The notes: a model not told the origin generated them from the sequence alone. A DNA stretch of 64,000 nt from Actimicrobium sp047621665 (GCA_047621665.1 JBLHMB010000003.1:1-64000); one strand, 5' to 3'; numbered from the stretch's first letter, positions 9,136 to 19,458 are shown. Numbers and translations: made by a program.

Positions 9136-12100
9136 CTAAAAAAACCATTGGTAATCCAGTCCGAATTCCTGACTGCCTTGCGGAGACGCCGCACTGCCGC
9201 TGGAACGCAGCCCGCGCAACGTCATCAAGTCTTGCCCCAATACGCTGCCGGCGATGCCGGCACGCAGGTTGTAGCCACGGCCGCTGACATCGCTGTGCGT
9301 CAGCCCGAACTCGGTGTACGGTCGCCAGGCGCGGGTATAACGGGTCTCGATCACGGTGCCCAGTCCGAGGCTGATGCCGACCAGCCGCTCGTTGACCGGC
9401 AGCACGCGGAACCTGGTCAGATCGGTACCGGCCGGCAGCATGCTGCCGACCAGTGCATCGACCTGATTGCGGTCGCGATAGGCGGAACCGGAGGCGAACG
9501 CGCGCAACGTGATATTCGGATATTCCAGGCGCAAGTGAGTACCAACTTCGGCGTTCCAGTTGCCGCCGCTGCCGAGCACATTGCCGGCCTGCGATGCATA
9601 TCGGTGCCAGGCCAGCCCAAGCCGCAAATACTCAGCGCGACTCAGTGCATAAGTCACGCTGGACTCAACGCCATCACGCATTGCCGCGACCCGCAGCAGC
9701 GCCGATTCGGTAGCCAGCTGGCGCACGCCCAGCGTACCGGCCACGCCAACCGCTGGCGACAGCGTCAGGCTGTAGTCAAGACGCAGGCCGGTATTGCTGC
9801 CGGCACCCTGGCGCTGCTGTACGGTGGCCGACACGGTGCCGTCGTCGAGCTGCTTGCGCAAGGTCAGTTCCAGCTGACGATCCGGGCCGGGCAGGTTCAC
9901 CAGCGCGGTGTCGTCGAGGCTGCGGTACTGGCGATCGATGAGCGCAACGGTCAGCTTCAGTCCGGGTGTGAGATTAACGCTGGTCTGTAATTCGACTTCG
10001 CGGGCCGACAGCGGCGACACCGTCAGCTGGTTCATGGTCGCCGAAAAACTGGCCGGCTGTCCGGTCGTCATCGTGGTCAGGCGCACGTGCAGATCTTCAT
10101 CCGACGGCAACCGCGCCAGCTGATCGAATGCCAGCGTCTGCGCCAGCCCCGGCCGACCGGCGCGCTGTGCCGCTTCAATGCGGTCATACATCGGCAACCA
10201 GTCCGGCAACTCATCGAGCAGGCGATTTAATTGCGTGCGATCTTCTGCGGCCAGCAGCAACGACAGCTCGCCCCACAGAGGTTTGTCCAGCTGCGCGGCA
10301 AAGCGGCTGGCGAACCACGCGGCGGCGAGGTCGTTGGCGTTGCGGTTCAATGCATACGCCAGCGCCAGTTCGCGTGCGGTAGCGGTCAGTCGTGCATCGT
10401 CCTGCGGGCGGCTGGCGGGCGCCGGTGCCGGAGCCAGCAGCGCCTCCATCGGCGCACTGCTGCTCAGGGCAGCACGCTGCCTGGCGCGCTCCTGCAGCGA
10501 CGGCAGCTGGTTCGTCTCGGGCTGATCGAGCCGCGCCAGCATTTCCTTACCGCTGCGTGGCATCGGTTGCGGCGGCACGAACGCCACCAGCGTACGGATA
10601 TCGGCGCGCAGCAAGGCCCGCATCACGCGGTCGGCACCATCGCCGCTCATGAATAGCGGTGCTACCGCCACCAGCCGGTCGCGCAACGTGTTCAACTGCT
10701 GCGGATCGGCCTTGCGCAGGACGTCCGGATTACGCAGGTCAAGCCAGACATGGCGGCGAATGCGCCAGGCCAGTTCTTTTTGCGAGACCGCATCGAGCAC
10801 TTCGGCATAACTCATCAGCCACAGGTAATCGTCGCTGCGAAACCCGCCCTTGCGAAACCAGTGCAGCGCCTGATCCTGCCGGTTCAGCGACATGCTTGCC
10901 GCGGCGTAGGGATCCCACAACACGGGATTGTTTTCTGCGTCGGCGGCCCACAGCAACAGGGCCTTTTTTAATCCGGCAGTATCGCGTTTGGCAACCAGCA
11001 TCCAGATCAGCGCCGCGCGTAATTCCATATCGCCAGGTCGTAATGTCAGTGCCGAGCGCATGTCGCGCAGCGCACCATCGAGGTCGTTACTCGATTGCGC
11101 AATCGATGCGCGCAGCGTCAGGAAGGCCGGGTCCTGTTCGAGCAGCTGACGCTGTTGCGGCGCCAGCCGTGCCAGCAGTGCGCGCGCGCCAGCCCAGTCG
11201 GCCAGGCGGGCGCGCAGGGTCAAGGCTTGCAGCGCGGTGCGCGCATTGCCGTTGCTGGCAAAAGCAAATTCAGCCAGCTGTGCCGCTGCCAGCGGCTGCG
11301 CCCCCTCCAGCAGCGCGATCAGGTTAATCAGATCGTTGCCGGTCTGGACGTCGCCGGCCAGCAGGCTGCGATAGCCGGTCTGTGCCGCTGCATCGTTTTG
11401 CAGCAGCCTTGCCAGTTCGGCATAGGCCCGCCAGAAATTGCCATCGGTGACCGGCGCCGCTGTACCGGCGCGTTCCAGTTCGGCAAACGCGGCTACCGGC
11501 TGATTGGCCCGGTACAGATTGTTGGCGATGCGCAGCGCGACCGTGCTGTCGGTGCCGAACCCGGCTTGCAGCTGGCGCAGCGTGGCCAGCGATTCGACAT
11601 CGTGACCGGTGCGTTCGGCTAGCGTGGCCAGCAGTGCCAGTTCGCGTTGCCGTAAAGCGGGCGCGGACTTACCGGCCAGACGCGTGCGCAACAGTGCCAG
11701 CCCGCGCTCGGGCTGGCCACTGGCTTCAAACACTTGCAACAGACGTTCCAGCCAGACCACGCTGGTCGGCTCACGCCCGGCCTTGTGGGCAATTGCGGCA
11801 ACCTGTGCATCGATATCGGCCAGTCCGCTGCCGAGCTGCAGCACGGTATCCCACGCCGCCTCATCGCCACTCAGGCGCGCGTACGCCAGCCATTGCGGTA
11901 ACGCGGCTTGCGGTGCTGCATCCCACTCATTGATCTGCGCCAACCGTTTGCGCCATCCGGCATCAGAAGGCCGTTGTAAAACAGCCGATTGGGCCACGCG
12001 GCGGGCATCGTTGAGGTTGCGGTTTGCCAGAAAAATCGTGTAGCTCAGGGTGTAGGCTTCTTCATCGAACGGCAGTCCGGGCCCACTGACATCGGCGATC

Positions 12101-13125
12101 CGCACAATGCGTAATGGCGTGTTGTCGACACGATTGAGTCCGGCATAAAACCCGGCAGGAGTTTGCCAGCCGGCCAGCTGTTGTGCGTGCCAGCGGTCCA
12201 GCAGCGACAACTTCAGAAGTTGTTTGGCATAGCGCTCGGCGGCATCAAGCCGGTTGGCCGATTGTGCCAGCCGCGCCAGAAATTTCAGCGTCGCCGTATC
12301 GTTGATCAGTATGCCGGCATGCTGATCGGCGCTGGCGATGAGGTCCTCGTTGGTGCCGCTCGATTGCAATGTGCGCATCGCCGTCAAAAAATATTCCCGC
12401 CGCATGTCGAGCATGCGGGTGTAAGTCATCGCCCGAAAATACAGGTCGGCAGCGATCCGGTAATTACCCAGAGCGAGTGCGGCGCGAGCGGCTTCGGCAT
12501 AAATATCCGCCGCCAGGATCTCCGGCCGTGCGGCGATTTTCTGGTAGGCAATGGCTGCAACGCTCACCTCGCCGGCGGCCAGCGCAGCGCGCGCCAGCAA
12601 CAACAGACGTTGCGAATCGAGCTCAGGCAAGCCGGCCAGTACGCGCAGCTGTTGCCGGACACGTTGCATCGCCAATTCCCGTCGGGGTAGGTCAACCGGC
12701 AAAGCATAGGCTTCACCTTCGAGCATGGTGAGCTCCAGCCATTCGGCGTCGCGTTGAATGGCCAGATCGCCGGAGCGCTGCAAGGGTTGCATCGCCTCGC
12801 GCGCCTCGGCGTAGGAACCAAGTCGCACGAACTGTGCCACCAGTGCCTGACGCAACACCAGCGCATTGGGCTCGGCTTTCAAAAATACTTTCAGATACTC
12901 GACCGTCAGCCGGTCCGGCTTGCTGCTCAGTTCGCTGGCAGCCAAGCGCTGCTCCAGCGTGCGATACGGATAGACCAGCAACAAGCCCAGTCCGACCGCC
13001 AGTCCGAAGCCGGCGATAGTCCACGGCGAGAACAGCGCCATGCGCTGGTAGCTGTTGTCGCGCGCATACCAGGCACCTTGGCGCTGGTTGACCGGACGCG
13101 GGCGCAACGCCCCCGGCTTAGCCAT
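9136..13125 (-). CDS. pelB: PelB, outer-membrane Pel export porin with TPR scaffold
   Basis: About 1,329 residues, the usual large size. It has one N-terminal membrane helix (about 35-55 from this start, IAGFGLAVGLGLLLVYPY), a very long alpha-helical TPR region to about residue 950, and a C-terminal beta-barrel of roughly 300 residues ending in a terminal phenylalanine pair, usual for outer-membrane barrels. The TPR part holds PelA in the periplasm and the barrel is the exit pore. The ATG at 13125 overlaps the pelA stop as TGATG, suggesting coupling. A TTG at 13137 is an alternative. No frameshift is seen across nearly 4 kb. Confidence 0.94.
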   Translation of the reverse strand: MAKPGALRPRPVNQRQGAWYARDNSYQRMALFSPWTIAGFGLAVGLGLLLVYPYRTLEQRLAASELSSKPDRLTVEYLKVFLKAEPNALVLRQALVAQFVRLGSYAEAREAMQPLQRSGDLAIQRDAEWLELTMLEGEAYALPVDLPRRELAMQRVRQQLRVLAGLPELDSQRLLLLARAALAAGEVSVAAIAYQKIAARPEILAADIYAEAARAALALGNYRIAADLYFRAMTYTRMLDMRREYFLTAMRTLQSSGTNEDLIASADQHAGILINDTATLKFLARLAQSANRLDAAERYAKQLLKLSLLDRWHAQQLAGWQTPAGFYAGLNRVDNTPLRIVRIADVSGPGLPFDEEAYTLSYTIFLANRNLNDARRVAQSAVLQRPSDAGWRKRLAQINEWDAAPQAALPQWLAYARLSGDEAAWDTVLQLGSGLADIDAQVAAIAHKAGREPTSVVWLERLLQVFEASGQPERGLALLRTRLAGKSAPALRQRELALLATLAERTGHDVESLATLRQLQAGFGTDSTVALRIANNLYRANQPVAAFAELERAGTAAPVTDGNFWRAYAELARLLQNDAAAQTGYRSLLAGDVQTGNDLINLIALLEGAQPLAAAQLAEFAFASNGNARTALQALTLRARLADWAGARALLARLAPQQRQLLEQDPAFLTLRASIAQSSNDLDGALRDMRSALTLRPGDMELRAALIWMLVAKRDTAGLKKALLLWAADAENNPVLWDPYAAASMSLNRQDQALHWFRKGGFRSDDYLWLMSYAEVLDAVSQKELAWRIRRHVWLDLRNPDVLRKADPQQLNTLRDRLVAVAPLFMSGDGADRVMRALLRADIRTLVAFVPPQPMPRSGKEMLARLDQPETNQLPSLQERARQRAALSSSAPMEALLAPAPAPASRPQDDARLTATARELALAYALNRNANDLAAAWFASRFAAQLDKPLWGELSLLLAAEDRTQLNRLLDELPDWLPMYDRIEAAQRAGRPGLAQTLAFDQLARLPSDEDLHVRLTTMTTGQPASFSATMNQLTVSPLSAREVELQTSVNLTPGLKLTVALIDRQYRSLDDTALVNLPGPDRQLELTLRKQLDDGTVSATVQQRQGAGSNTGLRLDYSLTLSPAVGVAGTLGVRQLATESALLRVAAMRDGVESSVTYALSRAEYLRLGLAWHRYASQAGNVLGSGGNWNAEVGTHLRLEYPNITLRAFASGSAYRDRNQVDALVGSMLPAGTDLTRFRVLPVNERLVGISLGLGTVIETRYTRAWRPYTEFGLTHSDVSGRGYNLRAGIAGSVLGQDLMTLRGLRSSGSAASPQGSQEFGLDYQWFF

Positions 13126-16022
13126 CACGAGGCACAACGTACAGTAACGACACGACGCTGCGGCAACGTGCCGGTGTCATCGAGCACGTAACGCTGACTG
13201 TCGCCGCTGGCCGCAACCGGTTTGCCATCGGCACTGACGCGACAAGCGCTGGCCTGCGCCAGCGTCAACGTGATCGCCTCATTGGCGCTGGCCGTAAAAC
13301 GCAACTGTTCGGTGGCACCATCCCGCGTACGCGTGAATTCGCTGATGCTGCCGTTGATCCGCTCGACCCGCACACCACCCCGATCCGGCAAGGTCGACAA
13401 GCGGACCTGCGCTGACGTCAGGGTCAGATAATCTCCGGACGGACCAGCCGTGATACCGGCCACGCCTGTGCTGTCGCGCAGTGACGGCAAGGCGGCCCCC
13501 GGCGGCATGCGCAGCGTGCGCAAGCTGGCACCGGTGCGCACCAGCAGGTCGCCTGACGCCAGCTCGCGAGCCATGCTGGTGGCTTCGAAATCGAGCACCT
13601 TGCGGACATATTGCGTCGGAAAAACCCGCGTGAACGGCTGTGCAATGGCCCAGCCATACACCTTGTGCAGCGCGGCGATCGAAGCGGGTTTGGTGGCCGA
13701 GTAGGTGTGGTAATAGATATCGACCGGCTTGAAGCGATACGGTGCGCCGGTCAGCTTGTAGGTTTCGATGACGCGCTCGAAACCGTAGAACGGACCGGTC
13801 CAGTTATTGGTGTAGACGTTTTCATTCTGGTTAGGCGCGAATACCTGATACCAGCCGTTTTTGCGCACGCCTTGCGCGGCAATCGCAGTCCACGAATTAT
13901 TGCTATTGGTGATGCGGGTATCGCCGCCATTCATGTTCAGGAAACCGTTTTGGACCGTTTCGGCAATCGCCGCCGCTGGTGGTACGCAACCGCCGGTCCA
14001 CAGAAATAGCTCCGCTTTCTTGTTGGCCGGCATCAGGCGCGTGTTGATGTAATCCATCGAGCCCTGCACTTCGCGCTTGAGGTCGAAGCGATAACCTGGC
14101 AACGGCAAGCCATACGACTTGTCGGAGACGTCGTCGTCACCTGAACTGTTTGCCCCCATTGCTTTGGCCCACGAAAACGGATGCGAGTACGAATGGCTGG
14201 CCGCTTCCACAAAAGGTAGCGCAAAAATTTTTCGTGCCAGCGGTTCCAGCTCGGCCGACAGGGCCGGATAGACACCGTTAGGACTCACTTCGGCTTCGAT
14301 CACCGACACGGCGGTTGGCAACCGGTAGCGCGACAGGATCTGCTTTTGCAACACCTCAGCCGCAAACGGGCGCCCCGGCAAAATTGCGCGTGACGGAAAT
14401 CCATCGGCATCGATATGCGCCATCAGCATGCGCTGACCGCCTTCGGTCGTGACATCCGGCACCGGTAGATCCGGCAGTTGCAGGGCAGCTTGCAGGAAGC
14501 GGATCGGTTGCACAATCCAGCGATCCTGGTCCAGTCCGGACAGCGAGCGCGTCGTGAACGGACTCAGTGCAAAACCGCCCCATGCCGTCAGTGCGACCGC
14601 ATCAAACGTGTTGCCGGCGCCGTCCTGCAGACTGAGCAGACTGCGGCCCTGCTGCGGCAGCAGTTGCAACGGCTCGAGCTGCGAGCGATCCGGCAAGGCT
14701 GCCACTTCAAAGTCGAGCAGCGCAGTGTCACGACTACGTACCGTCAGCCGCTCGGGACGCGGCACCACCAGCTGGCGCAAACCGAGCGCAGCAGCATTTT
14801 GCCCTTCCACATTGAAACCGAACGTATCGAAGATCGCGATGCGCACACCGCTGGCGATCTGACGCCGCAACCAGGTGGCCAGCGTCGGGTGATCGACACC
14901 CGGACTCAGCCAGCTGACGATGCCGGCATAACGCCCCGCCAGAATGCCATCGGGCAGCGACTGAGTCGCCAGATCGAGTATTTCGTAGCGCATACCAAGA
15001 TAATTGAGCGGCATGCCCAGGAACCGCTGCGCCGACGTGTACTGGAAATCCAGTTCCAGGTTGTCCACCAATACCAGCACCGTGCGCGGCAGCACTTCAA
15101 TGCTGCCCACCCCTAGCGAATTCAAGCCACCATCGGCCACCCAGGGAATGAAACCGTCACTGGCAAGTTGTCGGGCCGTGCGGCGCGCCAGTGCGCGCGA
15201 AGCAGGATCGGCCGGATCGACATAATCGATCGCGATAACCGGCAAGTGGTAGCGCTCGCGCACGGTCTGCATCTGCGCCATCAGCCAGGTCCGGTCGGCC
15301 GGCGGCACCGGACGGTACTGCTGGCGGGCGGCATCGTAGCCCTGATAGAGTGATTCGGCGGCGACCGCAAACACCAGTGGCGCAACCTCGGGCAGCAATT
15401 CGAAACCGCGATTGAGAATCAGCTTAGCATCCGGATAACGGCGCTTGAATTCCCGCAGCAAGGCCACCATCGCAGTACGCTGCCGTTCCCGCTCGGCATC
15501 GGTGGTGGCAAACAATTGATAGGAGTCGAGGGTATCTAGGAAGAAGCCGCGCCAGCCTTGCTGCCACAGCGGTGCAATGATATTGGCAAGGAAAAACTCG
15601 TTCCAGCCCGGTGCGACCTGGTCGATCACCCTGCTGCCCCAGGCCGCGTTATCACCACGCAATACCCCGGCAGGTAATTGTGAATAGTAAGTGCGTGTCG
15701 GCTGCACCTCGCCCAGTGACACGTAGGCAAAAAGCGCATGCTCGCCGGCAGCACCGGAACGTGCGTGACTTACGGGATTACTGACGTGATCGGGCTCAAC
15801 CACGGCAATATCAAACGCTTGCAAATCAATCAGCGGTGGTTGCGCACCGTAATAGAAGGCCACGCTTGGCGTCGCAGCAATTGCCAGCACCGGCAGGCTC
15901 AGGACACCTAGTCCTAGTATGAATGCGAGTCCGCGTAATACAGCAGACAACAGCTTGCCCGACCTGCCGGCAAGACGGCCGAAAACAGCACGAATGACGC
16001 TGCAAAAAAAGAGATCAAGCAA
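13125..16022 (-). CDS. pelA: PelA, periplasmic Pel deacetylase/hydrolase
   Basis: About 965 residues with an N-terminal hydrophobic export signal. The first domain is the glycoside hydrolase, with acidic residues in FFLDTLDSY and a likely catalytic Glu in VAAESLYQG (about E223). A Rossmann-like middle region follows. The polysaccharide deacetylase domain has the metal motif HIDADGF (Asp at about 538 and 540) and SHSYSHPF (His at about 610 and 614). PelA partly deacetylates Pel, making it cationic, and can also cleave it. The start is unusual: no ATG fits, an in-frame TAG lies upstream, and GGAG sits 8 bases before a TTG at 16022. Another TTG at 16028 is too close to the GGAG. First gene of the operon. 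Confidence 0.94.
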   Translation of the reverse strand: MLDLFFCSVIRAVFGRLAGRSGKLLSAVLRGLAFILGLGVLSLPVLAIAATPSVAFYYGAQPPLIDLQAFDIAVVEPDHVSNPVSHARSGAAGEHALFAYVSLGEVQPTRTYYSQLPAGVLRGDNAAWGSRVIDQVAPGWNEFFLANIIAPLWQQGWRGFFLDTLDSYQLFATTDAERERQRTAMVALLREFKRRYPDAKLILNRGFELLPEVAPLVFAVAAESLYQGYDAARQQYRPVPPADRTWLMAQMQTVRERYHLPVIAIDYVDPADPASRALARRTARQLASDGFIPWVADGGLNSLGVGSIEVLPRTVLVLVDNLELDFQYTSAQRFLGMPLNYLGMRYEILDLATQSLPDGILAGRYAGIVSWLSPGVDHPTLATWLRRQIASGVRIAIFDTFGFNVEGQNAAALGLRQLVVPRPERLTVRSRDTALLDFEVAALPDRSQLEPLQLLPQQGRSLLSLQDGAGNTFDAVALTAWGGFALSPFTTRSLSGLDQDRWIVQPIRFLQAALQLPDLPVPDVTTEGGQRMLMAHIDADGFPSRAILPGRPFAAEVLQKQILSRYRLPTAVSVIEAEVSPNGVYPALSAELEPLARKIFALPFVEAASHSYSHPFSWAKAMGANSSGDDDVSDKSYGLPLPGYRFDLKREVQGSMDYINTRLMPANKKAELFLWTGGCVPPAAAIAETVQNGFLNMNGGDTRITNSNNSWTAIAAQGVRKNGWYQVFAPNQNENVYTNNWTGPFYGFERVIETYKLTGAPYRFKPVDIYYHTYSATKPASIAALHKVYGWAIAQPFTRVFPTQYVRKVLDFEATSMARELASGDLLVRTGASLRTLRMPPGAALPSLRDSTGVAGITAGPSGDYLTLTSAQVRLSTLPDRGGVRVERINGSISEFTRTRDGATEQLRFTASANEAITLTLAQASACRVSADGKPVAASGDSQRYVLDDTGTLPQRRVVTVRCAS

Positions 16023-16182
16023 CGACAATTCTCCACGGGTGGTGCACTACATAATGATGTTAATGGCTAAGGCAGGATCGGCTTATCCCGGAAATGGCGC
16101 GCAGTAGAAATGACTCCTTTTCCCTGCCGGTTGACACTTTACCTGAGACTTTATGGTTGCAAAAAGGAAATTTCTCTTGATC

Positions 16183-16211
16183 CATATAAAGTTGTTACCA
16201 GGAAAAGACAA
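16183..16211 (-). promoter_or_regulatory. Candidate pel operon promoter in the 300-bp AT-rich leader
   Basis: The gap between pelA and the PilZ gene (about 16029-16334) is AT-rich and holds no convincing gene. On the minus strand, TTGTCT (16211-16206), a 17-base spacer and TATATG (16188-16183) give a plausible sigma-70 promoter, four of six matches in each box. A perfect TTGACA lies at 16235-16230 but has no good -10 box at the right distance. An earlier start in the upstream PilZ gene is also possible. No FleQ-like site was recognised by eye. Confidence 0.3.
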
Positions 16212-16334
16212 ATTTTCCATAGGCTTAATTGTCAATAAAAAACCATGGACAACCAAAAATATTAACGCACCTCTGGCCGGAAAAATTTGACAACCACCCT
16301 CTGGCGCAGCCGCCAGTACCACTGAAAAAGAAAC

Positions 16335-17255
16335 TCAGCTATCCGTCTCGACCAGCGTCTGATGCACATAAGCCGACAGGACCAGGCGATCCTGCACGGA
16401 CACATCGACAAATTCGAATCCATGCCGGAAACCGTCGCCGGCATCCGATGGCGCGACCGAACGCAACACCGTTTGCAAGTTCAGAAACAGATCCTGCTCG
16501 GCCACATAGACCTTCATCTTGATGCGACCACTTTCGCCTTTTTCACCGAGGCTTCCCCTGGCAATCGCCGATGCCCCGCCCATGCTCAGATCGGTGATGG
16601 TGGCAGCCGCATTGCGCTCGGGATGCCCGAGCGAAACCGCAGAAATCAATCGCACAGCAACCCGTGCGGTTTGTCGCACGACAGTACAACGTAATTGCTT
16701 CGGATAAGAAAGATGGAGGTAGGGATGCGGGGTGTGGACCGAGCGCACGGCAGCGGCGATGAACGCGTACGCTTTTTTGCCAGAAAAGGCACGGACCACA
16801 AAGCTCTGGCCATCGCGAATCAGTTCGTACTTGCCGTCCAGCATGGGCGCCGTCACATAAACGGTTTTTCCCTTGACGAAGCCGATCAGCTTGACGCTGT
16901 AGCGGATGGACGGCTTGTCCTGCATCTGCAACATCATCGTTTCGCCGATGTTCCAGCGCACATCCTGCATGTTGACGGCAATCTCGCGCTCGGCCGCTTC
17001 CGGCTTCGGTGCGACAGTGGCCTCAACCAGGCGTTTGGTGTTGTGTTCTGCCGGGATAGGGCCGGCCGGCCGCTCCCAACCGCCTTGGTGGTAATAGCCG
17101 TTTTCCAGCACACCAGCGATCTTGTCAGGATTATCGATCACAAAACCGGAAGCCAGCAGCAGGTTGCCGTGGTAATCATAAATGGCGCGTGGCAGCGGTT
17201 TTCCGACGATGATTTCGGAGGCACGTACAGGAATCAGAGCAAGAGACTCGGACAT
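16335..17255 (-). CDS. PilZ-domain protein, likely c-di-GMP effector
   Basis: 306 residues. The C-terminal half is a PilZ domain with the c-di-GMP motifs RQTAR (RxxxR) and DLSMGGAS (DxSxxG) separated by about 30 residues. The N-terminal half is a separate folded region (about residues 1-130) like that of flagellar-brake-type PilZ proteins of betaproteobacteria. Its exact role, flagellar brake or another regulator, cannot be settled from sequence. The ATG at 17255 follows GAAGGG by 6 bases. A GTG two codons upstream is less likely. It lies directly upstream of the pel operon on the same strand, so a link with PelD-controlled exopolysaccharide is plausible. Confidence 0.85.
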   Translation of the reverse strand: MSESLALIPVRASEIIVGKPLPRAIYDYHGNLLLASGFVIDNPDKIAGVLENGYYHQGGWERPAGPIPAEHNTKRLVEATVAPKPEAAEREIAVNMQDVRWNIGETMMLQMQDKPSIRYSVKLIGFVKGKTVYVTAPMLDGKYELIRDGQSFVVRAFSGKKAYAFIAAAVRSVHTPHPYLHLSYPKQLRCTVVRQTARVAVRLISAVSLGHPERNAAATITDLSMGGASAIARGSLGEKGESGRIKMKVYVAEQDLFLNLQTVLRSVAPSDAGDGFRHGFEFVDVSVQDRLVLSAYVHQTLVETDS

Positions 17256-17337
17256 GCACACCCTTCTGAATCAGGCGCGGGGTCGGCTTGACGCATTGTC
17301 TGCCCGAGTACCATGAAGCCCGAAAAAAATGTGCCCA

Positions 17338-17346
17338 AGTATAACA
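17338..17346 (-). promoter_or_regulatory. Candidate extended -10 promoter for the PilZ gene
   Basis: On the minus strand TGTTATACT matches the extended -10 form TGnTATAAT. No good -35 box lies upstream. It falls in the 144-base gap between the helicase stop and the PilZ start and would give a leader of roughly 75 bases. Confidence 0.3.
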
Positions 17347-17399
17347 ACTATTGCTTAGAAGTTACTCGAGAAATACTTCGCTCCGTCATGGCACGGCTT

Positions 17400-19418
17400 C
17401 TAAGGTACGGCGGAAAAAAAGGCGAGTACCGCATCGCGTTCACGGGTGCGCTTGAAGGCCGGCAAACTTTGCCAGATACGTTTTCCGTACGGCTTGGAAA
17501 GCAGGCGCGGATCGCACAACATCAGCACGCCGCGATCGCTTTCATCACGGATCAGCCGACCGGCCCCCTGCTTCAGATTGATGATGGCTTCCGGCAATTG
17601 ATGATGAATAAAGCCGTTCCGGCCCTTACGTTCGAGCGCCGCGATGCGCGCCGCCAGCACCGGATCATCCGGCGGTGAAAAGGGCAACTTGTCGATGATG
17701 ACCAGCGACAATGCGTCGCCGCGCACGTCGACCCCTTCCCAGAAACTCTGGCTACCGATCAGTACCGCATTACCTGCTGCGCGGAAGCGGTCGAGCAATT
17801 CATTGCGTCCTGCCTCACCCTGCACCATCAACGGAAACGGCAGGTTGCGCCGGGCGAATTCGTCGCGTAACCGTTCTGCAGCGCGACTGACCGCGCGTAA
17901 CGTCGTACAGAGCAGAAAGGTGCGACCACCGGCGGCTTCGATAACCGGCAGTGCCGCGTCAATCACCGCGTCGGTGTAGTAAGGCGAATTCGGCTGCGGC
18001 ATGTTGTGTGGCACGTAGAGCAAACCCTGCTGTTCATAATCGAACGGACTGGGCCACGAGCGCGCGACCACGTCGGCCAGCCCCATCTGATCCGTGAAAT
18101 GATGAAAATCGTTTTTGACCGCCAGCGTGGCGGACGTGAAAATCCACGCACGTGGCGAGCCTTCGCGCTGTTTGCTGAAGATCGGCGCGATCGACAACGG
18201 CGTCTGGTGCAATTGCAGCGAACTGGAAAACGCCTCGACCCATAGGACATTTTCCTGCTCCGTATCGGCCACCGTCACCGCCGCGTCTGTGGCCACCAGC
18301 CAAGCTGACAACTGATTGCCCAGTTCGATCGTGCGTACGCGGCACAACTCGATGGTTTCGGCGCGCTCGGCCTGCTTTTCGAGCACCGCGACCATGCCCT
18401 GCAACTCGGTCTGCAAGGTCAACAACGCCGGGAAGAACGCACTCGATGGCGCAATCTGGCTGACTGCCAGCCGCATCACATCCTGCGGAAATGCCAGTCG
18501 CAAGTCACGCGCAGCACGGTCGACCGGCGCGACCACGCGAGCCCAGTCGGCCCCGTCGCGCGCGTGCGACAAGCCTTCGGCCTGCACGTCGCGGCACAAC
18601 TCGATAATTTGTGAAGTCGAAATCGTCTCGCCAAAAAACAGTGTCGCCGTATCCGGCAATTGGTGGGCTTCATCGAAAATGATGGTGTTAGCCGAAGGCA
18701 GCAATTCGGCCATGCCGGTTTCCTTGAGTGCGACATCGGCAAAGAACAGATGATGGTTGACCACCACCACATCGGCTTGCTGGGCTTCCTTGCGCGCCTT
18801 CATCACGAAGCAATCCTGGTAGTACTGACATTCGGCACCCATGCAGGTATCGCGCGTCGACGTCACCAGGTTCCAGATCATCGCGTTCTCCGGCACGCGC
18901 GACAACTCGGACTTATCGCCGGTCGTCGTGGTCTTCATGAAGCGCGAAATTTCACGCAGGTTGCCAATGTCATCGCGTGAAGTCATGCGCCCGTTCTGCT
19001 GCGTGCGTTCCAGATGGAAATGACACAGATAATTCGAGCGCCCTTTGAGTAACGCCACCGAGACCGGTGCGTTGAGTGCTTTGCGCACCGTCGGAATATC
19101 GCGGGAGAAAAGCTGATCCTGCAAGTTCTTGGTCCCGGTTGAAATAATCACCTTGCCGCCCCACAGCAGCGCCGGAACCAGATAGGCAAACGTCTTGCCG
19201 GTACCGGTACCGGCCTCGGCGATGAGAGTTTCCTGACCGGCAATGGCATTGCCGATCGCCTTGGCCATTTCGGTTTGTGCATGGCGCGAACGGAAACCGC
19301 GTACGGCCTGGCTCAGCGCACCACCTTCGCCAAACAGCCGTTCGACATCAGCATCATGGACACCGGGTGTGAGGGGAGCTACGGTCGCGAGAGCGCCGTC
19401 TGGAAGTTCTTCAGTCAA
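17400..19418 (-). CDS. ATP-dependent DNA helicase, DinG/YoaA family
   Basis: 672-residue XPD-like superfamily-2 helicase. It has Walker A AEAGTGTGKT (about 64-73), four cysteines in the CH..TCMGAECQYYQDCF region that would hold an iron-sulphur cluster, and the DEAH box IFDEAHQLPD. The C-terminal motif is GSQSFWEGVDVRGD and motif VI is QGAGRLIRDESDRG. Such proteins unwind 5'-3' and resolve damaged or R-loop structures. The size fits YoaA better than classical DinG. The only good start is a TTG at 19418, with no ATG in frame nearby and a poor ribosome site, so expression may be low. It begins 40 bases downstream of the YdcH-like gene. Confidence 0.9.
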   Translation of the reverse strand: MTEELPDGALATVAPLTPGVHDADVERLFGEGGALSQAVRGFRSRHAQTEMAKAIGNAIAGQETLIAEAGTGTGKTFAYLVPALLWGGKVIISTGTKNLQDQLFSRDIPTVRKALNAPVSVALLKGRSNYLCHFHLERTQQNGRMTSRDDIGNLREISRFMKTTTTGDKSELSRVPENAMIWNLVTSTRDTCMGAECQYYQDCFVMKARKEAQQADVVVVNHHLFFADVALKETGMAELLPSANTIIFDEAHQLPDTATLFFGETISTSQIIELCRDVQAEGLSHARDGADWARVVAPVDRAARDLRLAFPQDVMRLAVSQIAPSSAFFPALLTLQTELQGMVAVLEKQAERAETIELCRVRTIELGNQLSAWLVATDAAVTVADTEQENVLWVEAFSSSLQLHQTPLSIAPIFSKQREGSPRAWIFTSATLAVKNDFHHFTDQMGLADVVARSWPSPFDYEQQGLLYVPHNMPQPNSPYYTDAVIDAALPVIEAAGGRTFLLCTTLRAVSRAAERLRDEFARRNLPFPLMVQGEAGRNELLDRFRAAGNAVLIGSQSFWEGVDVRGDALSLVIIDKLPFSPPDDPVLAARIAALERKGRNGFIHHQLPEAIINLKQGAGRLIRDESDRGVLMLCDPRLLSKPYGKRIWQSLPAFKRTRERDAVLAFFSAVP

Positions 19419-19458
19419 GGAAGCAATCTTTAAGGCTAGCGGGCAGCATGCTGCGGAT

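Noticed and set aside
16083..16322. A 79-codon frame upstream of pelA on the minus strand
   Set aside because: No ribosome site or family pattern; it covers the AT-rich region best read as the pel control region.
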